A stretch of 64,000 nt of DNA from Symbiodinium sp. CCMP2592 (taxonomy: Eukaryota > Sar > Dinophyceae > Suessiales > Symbiodiniaceae). Position numbers and translations under genes: made by a program. Shown in pieces: positions 10,462 through 20,856 of this stretch (positions are counted from its first letter, which is position 1; every line of letters begins with the position of its first letter). The stretch spans positions 1 through 64,000 of the forward strand of contig CAJNDT010001218.1 in NCBI GenBank assembly GCA_905221615.1, in the 5' to 3' direction. The notes under the pieces are model-generated. The model worked only from the letters and a program-made list of their open reading frames with translations. It was not told the origin of the DNA and ran no database searches.

Positions 10462-12410
10462 TTAATGCAACAAAGTGACTTTGGTCCCTTCTTGAAGGGA
10501 CCAAGACACGCGACAGGTATGCAAGATGAACTTGCAGGGTACTAACACGTTCTCTTCCGTCGTTGTCCACACACTGTTGCATTGAGAAAGCCACGACATG
10601 GAATCATTTACCGTGTGCATCTTATGGCAAAGCCCGAAACAGTCATTTTTGAGCTGGACCCAGCATCTCACATTGACCGCCAGGGTGGGAGCCAAGATGT
10701 ACACGATCTTTTTTGCTTCAATAGCACCGCTGCTGCACAACAGGCGCCTGGAGCAGAGGGCCTTGGCCACGCCAAGCTGCAGTGCCAGAGCTGCATCAGG
10801 TCTTGGGTTCTCCAAGGCTGGCTGCAAACTGAAGGACGTTTGCATTTGGGCATCCGTCCTTGCAAGTCGCAGCAAGACAGCTTGTTCGAAACCTGTTAGT
10901 TTCTTCATTCTGGGTGCCACATCCTGCTTGAAGAGATTGTTTCGCCTCTCAGCGGGGAAGCAATCAGCCAGAACATGGCTTTCCTCAAGTTGGGAAGGTA
11001 TGTGCATCGCATAGTGGTGCTTCGGTTTCACTTTGTCCGTCCCGTAGCACTTCTCGTAAAGTTCAAGGTGCTTCTTTTGCAGCTGGAGCATGTCCCGGGC
11101 CGCCGCTTTGTCCCGGGACTGCTTCAGGAAACGCACATAATTAGAAATTCGGCAGAGTAGCTGCAGTGATCGAACGTTGTCCCTCAGCAACTCGCAAGGA
11201 GCCAGCACTCTCTCGGCAAAGAAACGACCAAAGGCAAGACCGACATTGTTTCGGAGGCCTTGCCGCGATATTCCCCACCGGATTGCAAGAGTTTGGAACC
11301 GAGCAGTCGCGCCACCCTCATATCTTGACCTTGCCAAGCATGTTTTGCCTAGGCATCCGCCAGCTCTGCTGTTTTCTTAAGAGCACCCGCTTCTAGCGCT
11401 GCATCCAGGAAGAGTCCCAGCTCCACGTTCACTATACCGTTCACATAGAAGCAATGTTGCCCGTCGTCGAGAACCCGCTGCGGAGGGATCAAGTCGGGTT
11501 GCCGGCAGGGGAAACTCTGCGGCACGTATCGCCAGCCAAGCAGGGTTTGGGCTCGCTCCAGCTGGGCTTGGTTGGGAAGCTGCCTCAGGTGTTGCAGGTA
11601 TTCCTTTAATTTTTCGACATGCAAGCGGCGAAATACCCCAAAATCTGGCTCTGTTATCGGATGCAAGGAGTCCATGCTGTAGCCGACGTTGCAAGCATTC
11701 CTGCACTTTTTGCAGGGCCGCACCCCGGAAGAACCTTTAGCCGCCATGGTCCGTCTCAAAGCAGCTTCATCTGCGAGCAGCCAAAACTTCTGGGCTCGCA
11801 CCAGAACGGGCGAGCCCGCGCTGTCCTGGATTGCGAAACCCTGGAGCTCCTCTTGCAAGCGGCCAACGAATTCGCACATGACGCCGGCCAAGCCTCCAGC
11901 TGCTGCATTTACTAGAGAATGCCTGACGCACCCCACCGTCGTCCATGAATACTCTGCCTGCAACGTCGTGGCCAACTGCAGGAAGCTAATGTACATGAGG
12001 TACGCTTTTCTGCGGTTGTCTGGTTGGACAATGTTGCCTGGGACGGCTTCGTCGACATACACCAGGGCATCCAGGGTGCCGTCAGGTGCCGTTTTTACAG
12101 CCGCAGACAAAATGTCTGCGAATGCTTTGTTCGCCTGGCACTTCTGAGTCAATGACGCAGCTAGGCTCATGACAGGGATCCTTATCGGGTCTCCCTTCGC
12201 TGCTGGTAGCAGAAGGTCCCGAAGGCATCCTTTTTCTCTCTCATACTTCAGGCCGGTGTCGTGCTTGATTGCAGGCATGCCCAGGCCAGCTGTAATTTTC
12301 TCGATGTGGGCATCGGTAAGCCCACGTATACTCTGCAGCCGCTCAATGAACTCAGACCTGCTCGGAAGACAAAGCAGCTCGTCTCGCTTCCGTTTCCTCG
12401 AGGTTTCCAT
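10462..12410 (-). CDS. Gene F: multicopy dinoflagellate family, transposase-like (frame break)
   Basis: The ATG at 12410 (METSRKRKRDE) opens a 353-aa frame ending at 11349. The protein continues in another frame from about 11361 to 10462 (upstream codons stay open), so there is one frame break near 11340. Landmarks in order are: a basic N-terminus; VDEAVPGNIVQPDNRRKAY; a helical stretch; DEAALRRTMAAKGSSGVRPC followed by CRNAC, a Cys pair near an acidic residue; then KPKHHYAMHIPSQLEE and DCFPAERRNN in the second half. The order Asp-rich core, DEAA...KGSSG-x-RPC-x2-C, HxxxH, ER recalls a highly repeated Symbiodinium family that I believe is transposon-borne. No catalytic triad is proven. It sits nearest the left inverted repeat, with its 3' end toward it. 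Confidence 0.6.
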
Positions 12411-12494
12411 GGGCGGCAGGCAACAGGACGCTACATCCTCTTGAGCTGAGTTGGTTCTCCGGAGGCAGGTATGCAGCATTCAGACGCGGTCAAG

Positions 12495-12540
12495 TTATTA
12501 TTTTTATTATTATTATTGTTATTATTATTATTATATACAT
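12495..12540. repeat. (ATT)n microsatellite
   Basis: TTATTATTTTTATTATTATTATTG-type run of about 45 bp, just 5' of gene F. Confidence 0.9.
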
Positions 12541-12642
12541 CGTGATGTGGAACGCTTGCAAAGAGCAGCAAAGCTTTTTTTTCCTCTGCTATTGCGATCG
12601 ATCGTGGGTCAAACCACGTTTGCTCTGTACACAAGTACTAAC

Positions 12643-13181
12643 TCAGTTGAGCTGGTCGCTGACACTTCGCTGTGTTAGCATGGCCATCTCTTCCTTCCGC
12701 AAAAGTTTCCCTGGTGTGTCCGAGGGCCGCTTGGAGTCTGCAGGGGAGCTGCTGTCACCGAGCCTGCGAGTCTTCCGCGACTTGGGGCTGCAGCGGCGGC
12801 TTCGCTTGCAGTTCCTCAACTGCACGACTCTGCCTTGGACCAGGGCTTGAGCGTCCAGGAAACGTCCGTCAGGCTCTATGCCCTTGTGAACCCAACCGTG
12901 CAGGGCGACGTGCTCGCAGACTGTTGCATTCGCCGACAAAGCGAAAGCATGCTTCAGTGTCATCATTCTCATCTGGGCCTGGAGATCTTATATTCATGCA
13001 GCAAGTTTAGGGCTTATAGGGTCTAGTAGGGTTTCGGGCGTAGATAGAAATCTCCATGGAACCCTACCTTGTTTTTCCCGAAGTAGAGGTCCACCGCACG
13101 ACCTTCGTCCTGGAGCACCGCACGAGCTTGCTTCGACATGGCCTTCAGCCGCGGACAGTACGGGGAGGGATGCGGTCTGCC
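12643..13181 (-). CDS. Gene E: two 3' exons of a zinc-ribbon-like multicopy family protein
   Basis: Two exons join cleanly. Exon 13181-13068 (38 codons) follows a TTTAG acceptor and reads GRPHPSPYCPRLKAMSKQAR then AVLQDEGRAVDLYFGKNK. An 89-nt GT...AG intron (13067-12979) follows. Exon 12978-12643 starts in the same phase (AQMRMMTLKHAF), includes HVALHGWVHKGIEPDGRFLD, and ends in a basic Ser/Arg tail. The PYCPRLKAMSKQAR piece resembles the second half of a two-cysteine finger found in dinoflagellate multicopy proteins, where the first half would lie in an upstream exon. A candidate upstream exon is the frame ending at 13537 (GTKRRCERSESEDSE), but its phase does not match directly. Function unknown. 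It is co-oriented with genes A-F inside the inverted-repeat block. Confidence 0.5.
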
Positions 13182-14148
13182 CTAAAGGATTTCCCTGCAT
13201 GTATTTGAACCAACGCAGCCACATATATAGGTTCCCTGTCAAAAAAGTATAGACATGATGCCGTACAGACACAGGGCAAGCACTACTGCCCTCCAGCTCA
13301 CAGCTTCCAACTAATACGGCCGCATATAGCCCTGACGGGGATCTGTATCGGGCTGCTTGTTAGAAGAAGGCCGAAGCTTGCACTACTTCCAGCTGTGAAG
13401 GGCTCACGCTTTTCACGGGCATGCTGTCCCACAGCAGTGGCGAAAGCAAATTCGATTTGAGCAGACTCTCTATACAGTGCATCTGCTGTGACATGCGACA
13501 TGCCGCGAATGCACAGCAATTGCAAAAACTGGCAGCTACTGCTCGGAGTCCTCCGACTCAGACCTCTCGCACCTCCGCTTCGTGCCCCGCGACGATGCCG
13601 CGGCCGGCTCGCCGGCTTCTGCCGAAGTGTGGTCCCGGGCCAATGGATACTTGAACCACTTCCACCACCACACGACGGCACCGCCCAGGCCGATGCTTTT
13701 CTTCCAACACCAGCGCCATTCGAACGTCGCCCTGGGGTACCGCGAACGTTCTCTCAACGAACGCCTCGCGGTGTCGGGGCTCGCCTGCCAGTTCGAACAA
13801 GAATATATTCTATACAGATATTATATTATGCGTTGTACAGACAAGCCTGACGCTGCCGCATACTGTACAAGGCACTGCAGGGGCGAGGCTACACAGGGTC
13901 TGGAGCAGAACTGGCTGCAGAAAGAGTGAAGCTGTGCACAACGACGCTTCTGACCATGGTCTTCGCAACTCCTTGCATGTTTCGTCCTCAGTGGTCTGCA
14001 TCGGTTCTCGTTGTCTTGAATTAGATTGCATCGAATTATAGAAAGCTACAAGAAAAAACTACCTGCTGCTAAAAAACTATGGCCTTGCAAGATGCATGCC
14101 TGCATGCGATGATTCATGCTACCTGGGCGGAGGATCACGTGAAACCTC
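13182..14148. other. Upstream part of gene E and spacer
   Basis: Several minus-strand frames overlap here (for example 13757-13537, ending in a Ser/Glu/Asp-rich SESEDSE). They probably hold N-terminal exons of gene E, but I could not choose between frames. 13850-14148 holds nothing recognised. Confidence 0.35.
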
Positions 14149-15154
14149 CTACTTCGGCGACGGCTCAGCTGCCCTTGTTGACCTGCGTCTCTTTAGGGCA
14201 GGCGGGTTCTCTGCCTCCGTCGCTGCCGGCTTCGCTTCCTTCGCGGCCTTTTTCAACCTGTTCTTCTCCTTCTGGGCCTGCTTGCAGTCCCCCAGCACGT
14301 CCTGGACTTCCTTGCTCAAGGTCTTCAGGTCGCTCTTGGAAAAGGCAAGGGGGACGACCTCCTCGGTGTCCTTCTTCGCGAGGACCTGCTCGGCCCAGCT
14401 TGCACTTCAGGTCCTTCAGCTTGGCGAGCAGCTCCGGGTCGGTCTCCTTCCCTTCCCAGGTGCTGACGGAGCACCACAGCGAGGTTACCGAAGCCAAGGA
14501 GGACTGTGCCACGGCCACAGCTTGCTTCTTCGCCTTCACCGCCGCTTTCTTGGCGGCTGTCTCCGCTTTTGCTGTCTGACTCTCCTTCGAGGTGTGCGAC
14601 GGTAGGTCCCAGTCTTTAGTGGTCGGGTCCCCCTTCTTCTTGCGAACGTCCTTCACCCTCTTGTTGATCTCCTCCTGAATCGACTCCCTGATCTCGCCGG
14701 TGCTGCGAGACTGAATCGGGATTCTGATAGTCTCGCCGAGGTGGGAATGCTCGCGGCGTTCATCGCAATTGTCGATGTGCTCTTGGGTAAAGCCCTTCGC
14801 CAAGTACACCGTAGCCGGCAAGTACTCACCTTTCTCACACTCCTTCTGGAAGCGAACGGACGTCCGTGAGACGAGCTTCGAGCGTCGGCCAGTCTTTGTA
14901 CTCGCCTGAGCCCTTGTAGAACTCCGCCTTCTCTGCCGCGGTGGTATTCTTCCATGGCTCGAAGGACCCCAGCTGCCGCCACAACTTCATCTCCAGAGCG
15001 GCACAGGTCTTGCACTTCTTGCTTGTCCACCGCCCGGTCAGGTCCTGGGCCGCGAAGGTCTTCTGGCAGAGTACACAAGCTTGCGGCTCCGCTGCCGTGT
15101 CCTGCAACGGCTTTCGAGGCTTTCGACTTGAGCGTCCTCGAAGGCGGCAACCAT
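14149..15154 (-). pseudogene. Gene D: CxxC zinc-ribbon family protein with two frame breaks
   Basis: Three minus-strand frames give one protein. Part 1 (about 15110-14880) has CVLCQKTFAAQDLTGRW then KKCKTCAALEMKLWRQLG and EYKDWPTLEA. Its CxxC...CxxC pattern would make a zinc ribbon. Part 2 (14882 to about 14400, next frame) continues KLVSRTSVRFQKECEKGEYL, then PATVYLAKGFTQEHI and GETIRIPIQ. Part 3 (about 14395-14149, another frame) runs AEQVLAKKDTEEVVPLAFSK to NRLKKAAKEAKPAATEAE, a Lys/Ala helix and basic tail, ending at the TAG at 14151-14149. The match in order to a known multicopy dinoflagellate family (finger, WL/SKxV, LPxxVYxxxGF) is from memory. An ATG at 15163-15160 lies in a third frame, so the start is unresolved. 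Frame breaks near 14882 and 14400 are decay or indel errors. Confidence 0.55.
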
Positions 15155-15319
15155 GGCTGCGGTCTGGCCAAGCTAGGAGGAGAGGGGCAAACTAGAAGCT
15201 GAAAGTAGGTAGCTGCGGAGGCCAAGAAATCCCCAGTCTGCAGCTCTACTTCTGCTTCCTAAATCCACAAAGAAACAGACAGCAGCGATTCCAGAAAAGC
15301 TCCTGCCAGCAGCTTAGCC

Positions 15320-15565
15320 GCAGAGTACCACCTACAATCACCTACGCCAGGCCCCCATGTTGAAGGCCTAAGCCAGGGTCGCCACCTACACCACCTACGC
15401 CTGGCCCGACCTGAGAAGTAAGGAAAAGCAGGCCACCTACACCACCTACGCCTCCAGATCCATGGAAAGGTAAGGACATTAGACCACCTACGCCACCTAC
15501 GCCACCTGCCTAGCCAGGTGGCCCAGAGTGACCACCTACAAACACCTACGATCACCTACGCCTCC
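15320..15565. repeat. CCACCTACGC degenerate tandem repeats
   Basis: About a dozen (C)ACCTACGCC/ACCTACACC words in clusters separated by 20-40 bp. Non-coding. Confidence 0.75.
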
Positions 15566-15628
15566 GGCCGGACGTTTTGCAAGGCCAAGATCAGCAGAAG
15601 GAGTCTCTCCGGAGAGCTAGCAGGAGCA

Positions 15629-16174
15629 CTACCTCTTCTCCTCCATTTCGAGGCCTTCAAGCAGTCTATAGTCTCTGTTGTGCACGATTTCCAGTAGCAT
15701 CATCGTGATCTGAAGCTGCTCCGCAGCAGCTTCGAAGTAGCTCTCCCACTCTCGGTTCAAGTTGGAACCGAAATAAGCGGGGATAATTCTCAGAGCATGT
15801 CGCAACTCGCGAACTTGCCGGTCGACTCGGCTGTGGCTCCACTCTGCCGTGAGCGCCCTGACCCGCTCCTGCTCTGTGAGCCGCGGATACTCAGGCTCTG
15901 CCGGCACATAGCTGTATCCGCTGTACATTTGGCCATGATCCGCTCCGGTTTCCTTAAGAAGGTCCCCCCACTGGAATCTTAAGAGACACAGTGCTGCTAT
16001 GACGCGAGCGGACTTGTCGCGATTCTCAGCAGCACTCTTCATCGCCCAGTAGAGTGCTTCTCGCACCGCCTCCGCCTCAAAGTCCAGCCAATCCACAGGA
16101 GGGGGAAGCGAACTCTGCAGCAGAGACTGCTGCAGTGCACAAAGCTCACCGCGAGAAAACCATTGCTTCGCCAT
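15629..16174 (-). CDS. Gene C: 181-aa helical protein, unknown
   Basis: ATG at 16174-16172 (MAKQWFSRGELCALQQ), stop at 15629. It is one uninterrupted frame in a region where most genes are broken. The sequence is predicted largely helical and rich in Glu, Arg, Ala and Trp: DWLDFEAEAVREALYWAMKS, then RVIAALCLLRFQWGDLL, LTEQERVRALTAEWSHSRVD, and ITMMLLEIVHNRDYRLLEG. There is no signal peptide, membrane segment or motif that I can name. An in-frame GTG further upstream (16201) lies in repeat-like sequence, so the ATG is preferred. It sits between genes D and B on the same strand. Confidence 0.6.
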   Translation of the reverse strand: MAKQWFSRGELCALQQSLLQSSLPPPVDWLDFEAEAVREALYWAMKSAAENRDKSARVIAALCLLRFQWGDLLKETGADHGQMYSGYSYVPAEPEYPRLTEQERVRALTAEWSHSRVDRQVRELRHALRIIPAYFGSNLNREWESYFEAAAEQLQITMMLLEIVHNRDYRLLEGLEMEEKR

Positions 16175-16225
16175 CTCTGCCGAGCCCAACCTGTGCCACA
16201 CGGTTGGGGATTCTGCGGCTTTCGC

Positions 16226-16235
16226 GATGTATATG

Positions 16236-16270
<35 letters not shown>

Positions 16271-16298
16271 TATACATGTCTATATATATATATATACA

Positions 16299-16330
<32 letters not shown>

Positions 16331-16345
16331 GGCCTTGCCGATGCC
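16226..16345. repeat. (TA)n and (GA)n microsatellites
   Basis: TATATA and GAGAGA runs. A second TA run lies at 16860-16888. Plus-strand frames across them (YIYIY) are artefacts. Confidence 0.95.
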
Positions 16346-16854
16346 GAGGCCCAAGGTCTGCTGCTGCTTCCCAAAATGGACTCTAGAGGTCACTGTCTTG
16401 AAACATCACGGCTACACCAACCTGCTTGCACATGTATAGTTACAGAATCCCTGTCGAAAAAAAGCTCCACCCTTTTCTTCTCCGAGTTCCAGCTCGCAGT
16501 GCTCCGCTTCGCCGTCTGGCCACTCTACGACTTAAGACTGGGCTTCGACAGATCCGGGCGAGAGTTTTAGGAGCACTCAGCTTTAGAATAAACCCTAAAG
16601 CACTCAACCATGGGGCTTCCTATATTATCTTATCTTTATTTCTTCATGCCGGGTCCTGGGTTTGTACTGGGGCCGAGGGCTTCCGGGGTTAAGGATAAAT
16701 TTTATAGCTTTCATATTTTGGATTCTATATAGGGTTGAGTGTTTCCGGGGGTGCTTCCTGTTTGGCTTAGCAGATCTTCCTGTCGAAGCCCTGCGAAGTC
16801 AGCTACGACCTGGAGTCACCCTGCATCTGAATTTTTCCTTGGGTTTAGGTTTTA

Positions 16855-16890
<36 letters not shown>

Positions 16891-17102
16891 GTTTCAGGTT
16901 TAGGGTTTATGTTACAGCTCTTTCAGGCGATTGCAGATGCAGGGCTTCGCAGGGAGCTACAGGCCGGCTCGGCTACTCTACAGCAGCCCTGAGCTACAAC
17001 CCAACCTAGCAAGACTAGGCGGGGAGCTCAAGGGGCTGCAGGGTGCTTGCTCCGGAGTGCTGCCTCACAGCACAGCTCGGAGTGTCGACTCCCAGAGGCT
17101 GG
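16346..17102. other. Non-coding spacer with degenerate GGTTTAGG words
   Basis: No gene recognised. Contains scattered GGGTTTAGG-like words near 16835-16910 and the second TA run. Confidence 0.45.
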
Positions 17103-17776
17103 TCAGCACCGCCGCCTTCTCCAATCCGCCACCGCCCCGCGATCCCGATCCGCCTCCCGATCCGCCTGGGGGGGGGGATCCCGCGGGTCACGCTTGGCCA
17201 GAGGGCGGAGATCGATGAGCGGTGGAGGCGGGGCTGGCTTCTTCTTGTTCTGGTGCTCCGACTCCTTCTCGATCTCGCGGCGGAGATCCTCAGAAGTCTC
17301 CGTGTCCGCTCCTCCATTCCCCGCCAGCCACTCCTGGTGCTCCCATTCTCCGTGCTTGAGACAGCTGCTCCAGGGACGCCGCCCTTCGTGCCAGTGACGG
17401 TAGGAGGGCATGCGGCGGAGCGACGATGGTTCTTGAACCCATGCCTTGTTGGCGCTATGTACGTGCCACAACGCCGGCATTGATATGTGCGGCGAGCCCG
17501 GTTCCGGGCAGGCCGCACCCTTGGTGCCTTCGCCGTCAATACTGACATGCTACGCACCGTGGCTGGCTTGCTTGGGCTGCGGCTCCTGTCGACCTCTTCC
17601 ACCTGCTTTGGAGCCTCTCGCTTCGCCCTCTGGCGAACTCGCCTGCACTTGCCCCCAGACTCGGAGACGGGTCTCTGTCCGGGTCGTCGGCTCTCTTCAG
17701 CCTTCGCCTCGTTCCTTGCTCGGGCCTCACTTGAGGGAGGGAGAACGGGCTCCGGCACTCCTGCTGCTGCCTTTGC
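17103..17776 (-). pseudogene. Gene B, 3' part: zinc-finger protein, separated by retrotransposon
   Basis: Continues the frame of 29070-28798 once the copia element and one target-duplication copy are left out (ACG, then GCA AAG GCA...). It reads GVPEPVLPPSSEARARNEAK, a basic Ser/Arg stretch, then TYQCRRCGTYIAPTRHGFKN and HRRSAACPP. This is a C-x2-C...H...H/C finger-like motif. The frame then changes near 17400 to YRHWHEGRRPWSSCLKHG and EWEHQEWLAG, DLRREIEKESEHQNKKK and a proline-rich end, with stop at 17103. The finger is probably nucleic-acid binding, and similar CxxC...H...WE...WQ proteins recur in dinoflagellate repeats. Separation from its 5' exon by an 11-kb sense insertion, plus the frame break, makes the gene probably dead. 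Confidence 0.6.
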
Positions 17777-17781
17777 CGTCG
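17777..17781. other. Target site duplication, left copy (CGTCG)
   Basis: CGTCG directly before the left LTR. It matches 28798-28802 after the right LTR. Five bp is usual for copia integrases. Confidence 0.9.
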
Positions 17782-17959
17782 TGTTAAAGAACGGGTTTCA
17801 CTAAGGGTTCCTACCCTCACAGACTGTCGGACACTTTTGCTTTCCTGGGCACGTGTGTCCGGGGTCTCGAGCCTTCACGTCGCGTGTGCGTGACGGCTGT
17901 TCCTTTACATTAGCTACACTGCATTAGCGGTGTTACTGTTCCTGGCAAGATGTTTAACA
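17782..17959 (-). repeat. 3' LTR of copia element 1
   Basis: 178 bp, starting TGTTAAAGAACGG and ending GATGTTTAACA, with TG...CA ends and short inverted TGTTAAA/TTTAACA termini. Identical to 28620-28797. Just inside it (17960-17970) the element strand reads CGAAGGCGGGG, the likely polypurine tract. Confidence 0.95.
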
Positions 17960-18255
17960 CCCCGCCTTCGGAGTTAGCGAAAGTTCCTCGACTGAGGTGA
18001 CTCCGACTTTTCCTGAACAGACAGTAAACACGCTGCAGTTCCTTTTCAGTACAAAACAAACGTTGTTCCTCTTTCGCAAACGTTTCCGTTCACTCGCAAT
18101 CCTCTCCAAGGTTGCTAGACTGTACAAGACTGTTCCTGAACTTACTTAGATCACCACAGAAACAAAAAGGGCTGTGCCACGGTTCCTGTGTGTGTCCTGC
18201 TTCACTGCTCTTTCCTCGGCTCTCTGGCCTCAGTACTGCTCGCTGTTCCTTTGCT

Positions 18256-20364
18256 TCACTGGAAGTTCACTGCTTTGCTTCCTTCTTCTTCTTCGCTGTC
18301 CTTGGTGGCTTCCTGCTGCTCCTCAAGTTGTGCCTTTAGCCACTCTTCACGTTGCTTTGCCTGCGACTTGCACTTTTCCTTTCCTTGCTTGTCCTTTGAC
18401 GCTGCTTTCCAACCAGTTTCTTTTGATCCTGAATACCAGTACCACTTTTCCTTCTCTTCGTTCCACTTCCACTGGTAGTTCCTGCCTTGGAAACCGTAGA
18501 CTGCAAACCAGTTTCCTTCAAACTCTCCACGGCCTTTTCCTTTCAAGTACGACGCTTCGTTCACTGGTCCTTTGGCGGAAAGTTCTGGGTCGTCCTTGTC
18601 TTCCTTCTTCTGCTTGTGCTGTGTTACGCTTGGTGGCTCCTTTCCTTCTTCTCTTCCTTTTCCTTTTTCTTCTGGCTTCTCCTGATCCTTTGTTGGTGTT
18701 GTGTCTGGCTCTGTGGGTGCCTGCGACCCGGCTGCCGATCCTCTGCTCTCAAGCTCCTGTGTGAGGCTTGCAATCCTTTCCTTATCCTCCTTACGTTCCT
18801 TCATCATCTCCTCCATCATCTGTTCCAGCTTCTTCATCCTGTCTTCTTCACGTCTCGGTTCCACTTCTCCTGATCCTGACGTTGTTCCTGCTGCTGCTGC
18901 CTTCTTTTCTGCTTCCTTTCGGGCAATGTACGCCGATGCCTCCTTCTTGTCTTCCTCTCTTTTCTTCCTGGCTTCCTTCTCCTTTCTCTTCTTTTCCTGT
19001 TCCTTTCTTTCCTTCTCCTCTTTGGCTGCTTCGTCTGCTTTCTCTTCTTTCTCCTTCTCTGCTTTGGCTGCTGCTGCTTCAGTCTCCTCCTTTTCCTTTG
19101 CCTCTCTTTCTGCTTTTGCCTTGGCTGCTGCTTCTACCTCTCGCCTTCTCTCGGCGGCTGCGGCTGCTTCCTGCCTTGCTGCTTCCTTGTCTCTCTTCTC
19201 CTGCTCTTCTGCTGCCGCTTCCCTGTTCAGCCTTGCTTTGGCAATCTGCTCCTCTGTTGCCTTCTTCTTCTCCTCTGCTGCTGCTTTTGCCTCTTGCTGT
19301 TCCTTTGAGATCCTGTCCTGTTCTTCCCAGTATTTGCGATCATCGTCATCTCGGGGTCGAAATCCTGTGCTTTCTGCTCGCTGCTTTGGCTTTCCTCTTC
19401 CTTTGCCTGCTTTTGCTCCTTTCTCCTTTCCTTTTGTTCCTTTCTCGTGCTTGTACGTGTAGTCCTTGTCCACGTACTGCTTTTCTCCTGTAATTCTGTG
19501 CTCTCTGTAGATGTTGCCGTTCTCGGAGTATTCCTTCCACTCGCTGCTGTAGTCGTAGGTGTACGGAAAGAGTTTCTTTTCCTTCTCTTTCTCCTCAAGC
19601 CTTTCCTTGCTTTTGGCGTTGATCTCCTTGATCTTTTCTCTCCTTGCTTCTTCCTTTGCCTCTTCGTCTTGTTCCTCTTCTGCTGTTGCTTCTCCTGTTG
19701 CCTCTGCTTCCTTTTCTCCTTCGGGGTACTCCCCGGGATCTCCTCCAACGTAGCTGTCCACGTAGGCCTCGTTCTCGTTCTCGCCGAAGTAGTCCTGACT
19801 TTCTTCCTGTTCTTGAAGTCCTTCGAAGTAGCTCCTGTCTGACCAGTTCCTTACATCGTCTTCTCCTTTGTGTTCGTGGGAGGTAGGTGACGTAGCTCTC
19901 GAAGGTGCTGTACCTGGTCCGTGTCCTTCACGACGTAGTTCTCCTTCTGCTTCTCTGTCCTTGGCTTCTCTTTCTCTTTGCTCTTCTTCCTGTTCCAGTT
20001 CCTCTTCTTGCTCGTAGAAGTCGTTCACAAGCGTCTGTACCTGCTCTTTCAAGCTGTCGCACGTCTCGAAGACGTAAGCCATGCGTTCCTTGGCTTCTGT
20101 GCGTTCTCTTTCGTCCTGCTCGGCCATTTCCTGGACCTGAAACTTGACGTCCTGGATTTGTCCCGTCAGGGACTTCACGCAACCAGCCACATGTTCCTGG
20201 GATCGACGCAACCGCGTCGACTCTTCTGTGTTCTTCCTGATCGACTCTGCGATCTCGTTCCTTTCTGCGCTGGCTTTCCTGAGTTCTGTGGCGGCTTCCT
20301 TTAGCGCTTCAAGTTCCTTGAGAACTTCACTCTCGCTTCTTGCAGAACTCGCGCTAGCTTCCAT
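18256..20364 (-). CDS. Accessory ORF of copia element 1: 702-aa charged coiled-coil protein
   Basis: One open frame between RNase H and the 3' LTR, the position where some retroelements carry env. ATG at 20364 (MEASASSARSESEVLKELEA); the frame is open to an earlier ATG at 20451. The N-terminal 130 residues form a heptad-like coiled coil (AATELRKASAERNEIAESIR). An acidic linker follows (NENEAYVDSYVGGDPGEYPE), then a YTYDYSSEWKEYSENGNIYR patch. Next comes about 300 residues of Glu/Lys/Ala single-helix sequence. The end is aromatic, with NWFAVYGFQGRNYQWKWNEE then KWYWYSGSK, which repeats a W-x-Y/W pattern. It has no signal peptide, membrane segment or glycoprotein-like region, so it is not an envelope. 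It may be a structural or RNA-binding particle component. An intact 2.1-kb frame beside frame-shifted pol suggests selection or very recent insertion. Confidence 0.8.
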   Translation of the reverse strand: MEASASSARSESEVLKELEALKEAATELRKASAERNEIAESIRKNTEESTRLRRSQEHVAGCVKSLTGQIQDVKFQVQEMAEQDERERTEAKERMAYVFETCDSLKEQVQTLVNDFYEQEEELEQEEEQREREAKDREAEGELRREGHGPGTAPSRATSPTSHEHKGEDDVRNWSDRSYFEGLQEQEESQDYFGENENEAYVDSYVGGDPGEYPEGEKEAEATGEATAEEEQDEEAKEEARREKIKEINAKSKERLEEKEKEKKLFPYTYDYSSEWKEYSENGNIYREHRITGEKQYVDKDYTYKHEKGTKGKEKGAKAGKGRGKPKQRAESTGFRPRDDDDRKYWEEQDRISKEQQEAKAAAEEKKKATEEQIAKARLNREAAAEEQEKRDKEAARQEAAAAAERRREVEAAAKAKAEREAKEKEETEAAAAKAEKEKEEKADEAAKEEKERKEQEKKRKEKEARKKREEDKKEASAYIARKEAEKKAAAAGTTSGSGEVEPRREEDRMKKLEQMMEEMMKERKEDKERIASLTQELESRGSAAGSQAPTEPDTTPTKDQEKPEEKGKGREEGKEPPSVTQHKQKKEDKDDPELSAKGPVNEASYLKGKGRGEFEGNWFAVYGFQGRNYQWKWNEEKEKWYWYSGSKETGWKAASKDKQGKEKCKSQAKQREEWLKAQLEEQQEATKDSEEEEGSKAVNFQ

Positions 20365-20856
20365 GGTTGAGGTTCCTTGACCTTCTGCTACTGGCTGGAC
20401 TATTCCTTGTACGCCTGAGCTGTGAAAGCATCTCAAAACATGAGGTTTCATGCATTGTTCCTGCAAACGTTCCTAGCTCACATGCACTCGTGTCACTGCA
20501 TATGCCGTCCTGTGCACATGCACTTGCAAGACAGAAAACGTGTTCCTGAAACTCTGGCTGAAACTCTTCCTGAAGAAAACAACTTTCAAAACTCTGTTCC
20601 TTGCAACTCTGAATCTGAAGACTGTCTGAAATTCCTGAAATCCCTGCAAACAACAAAGCTGCAAACGACAAAGTTCCTGGGCTCTTGATCATCCTTACAA
20701 CTGCTTTGGCTTGTGTTTGGGCCTTGTGTTCCTTGAGTTCTTCTCGGCCTACTGGTTCGTTCTCTCCGGTTTGAAAACCTAACCAGTGCAACAACAGTCT
20801 AATACGCTTCGCTGAAAGGGGCTTGGTTCCTATGTCGGCTGTATTTTCCTTGGTTC

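Noticed and set aside
16163-16570. Plus-strand ORF with repeated Tyr-Ile
   Set aside because: Translation of a TA microsatellite.
18701-19493. Long plus-strand ORFs of 240-253 aa rich in Ser, Leu and Phe
   Set aside because: Antisense shadows of the Glu/Lys/Ala-rich accessory ORF of copia 1; the composition is that expected from reverse-complemented GAG/AAG codons.
18256-20364. Envelope protein of an env-carrying retroelement
   Set aside because: Right position but no signal peptide, membrane helix, cleavage site or cysteine pattern; it is a charged coiled-coil protein.
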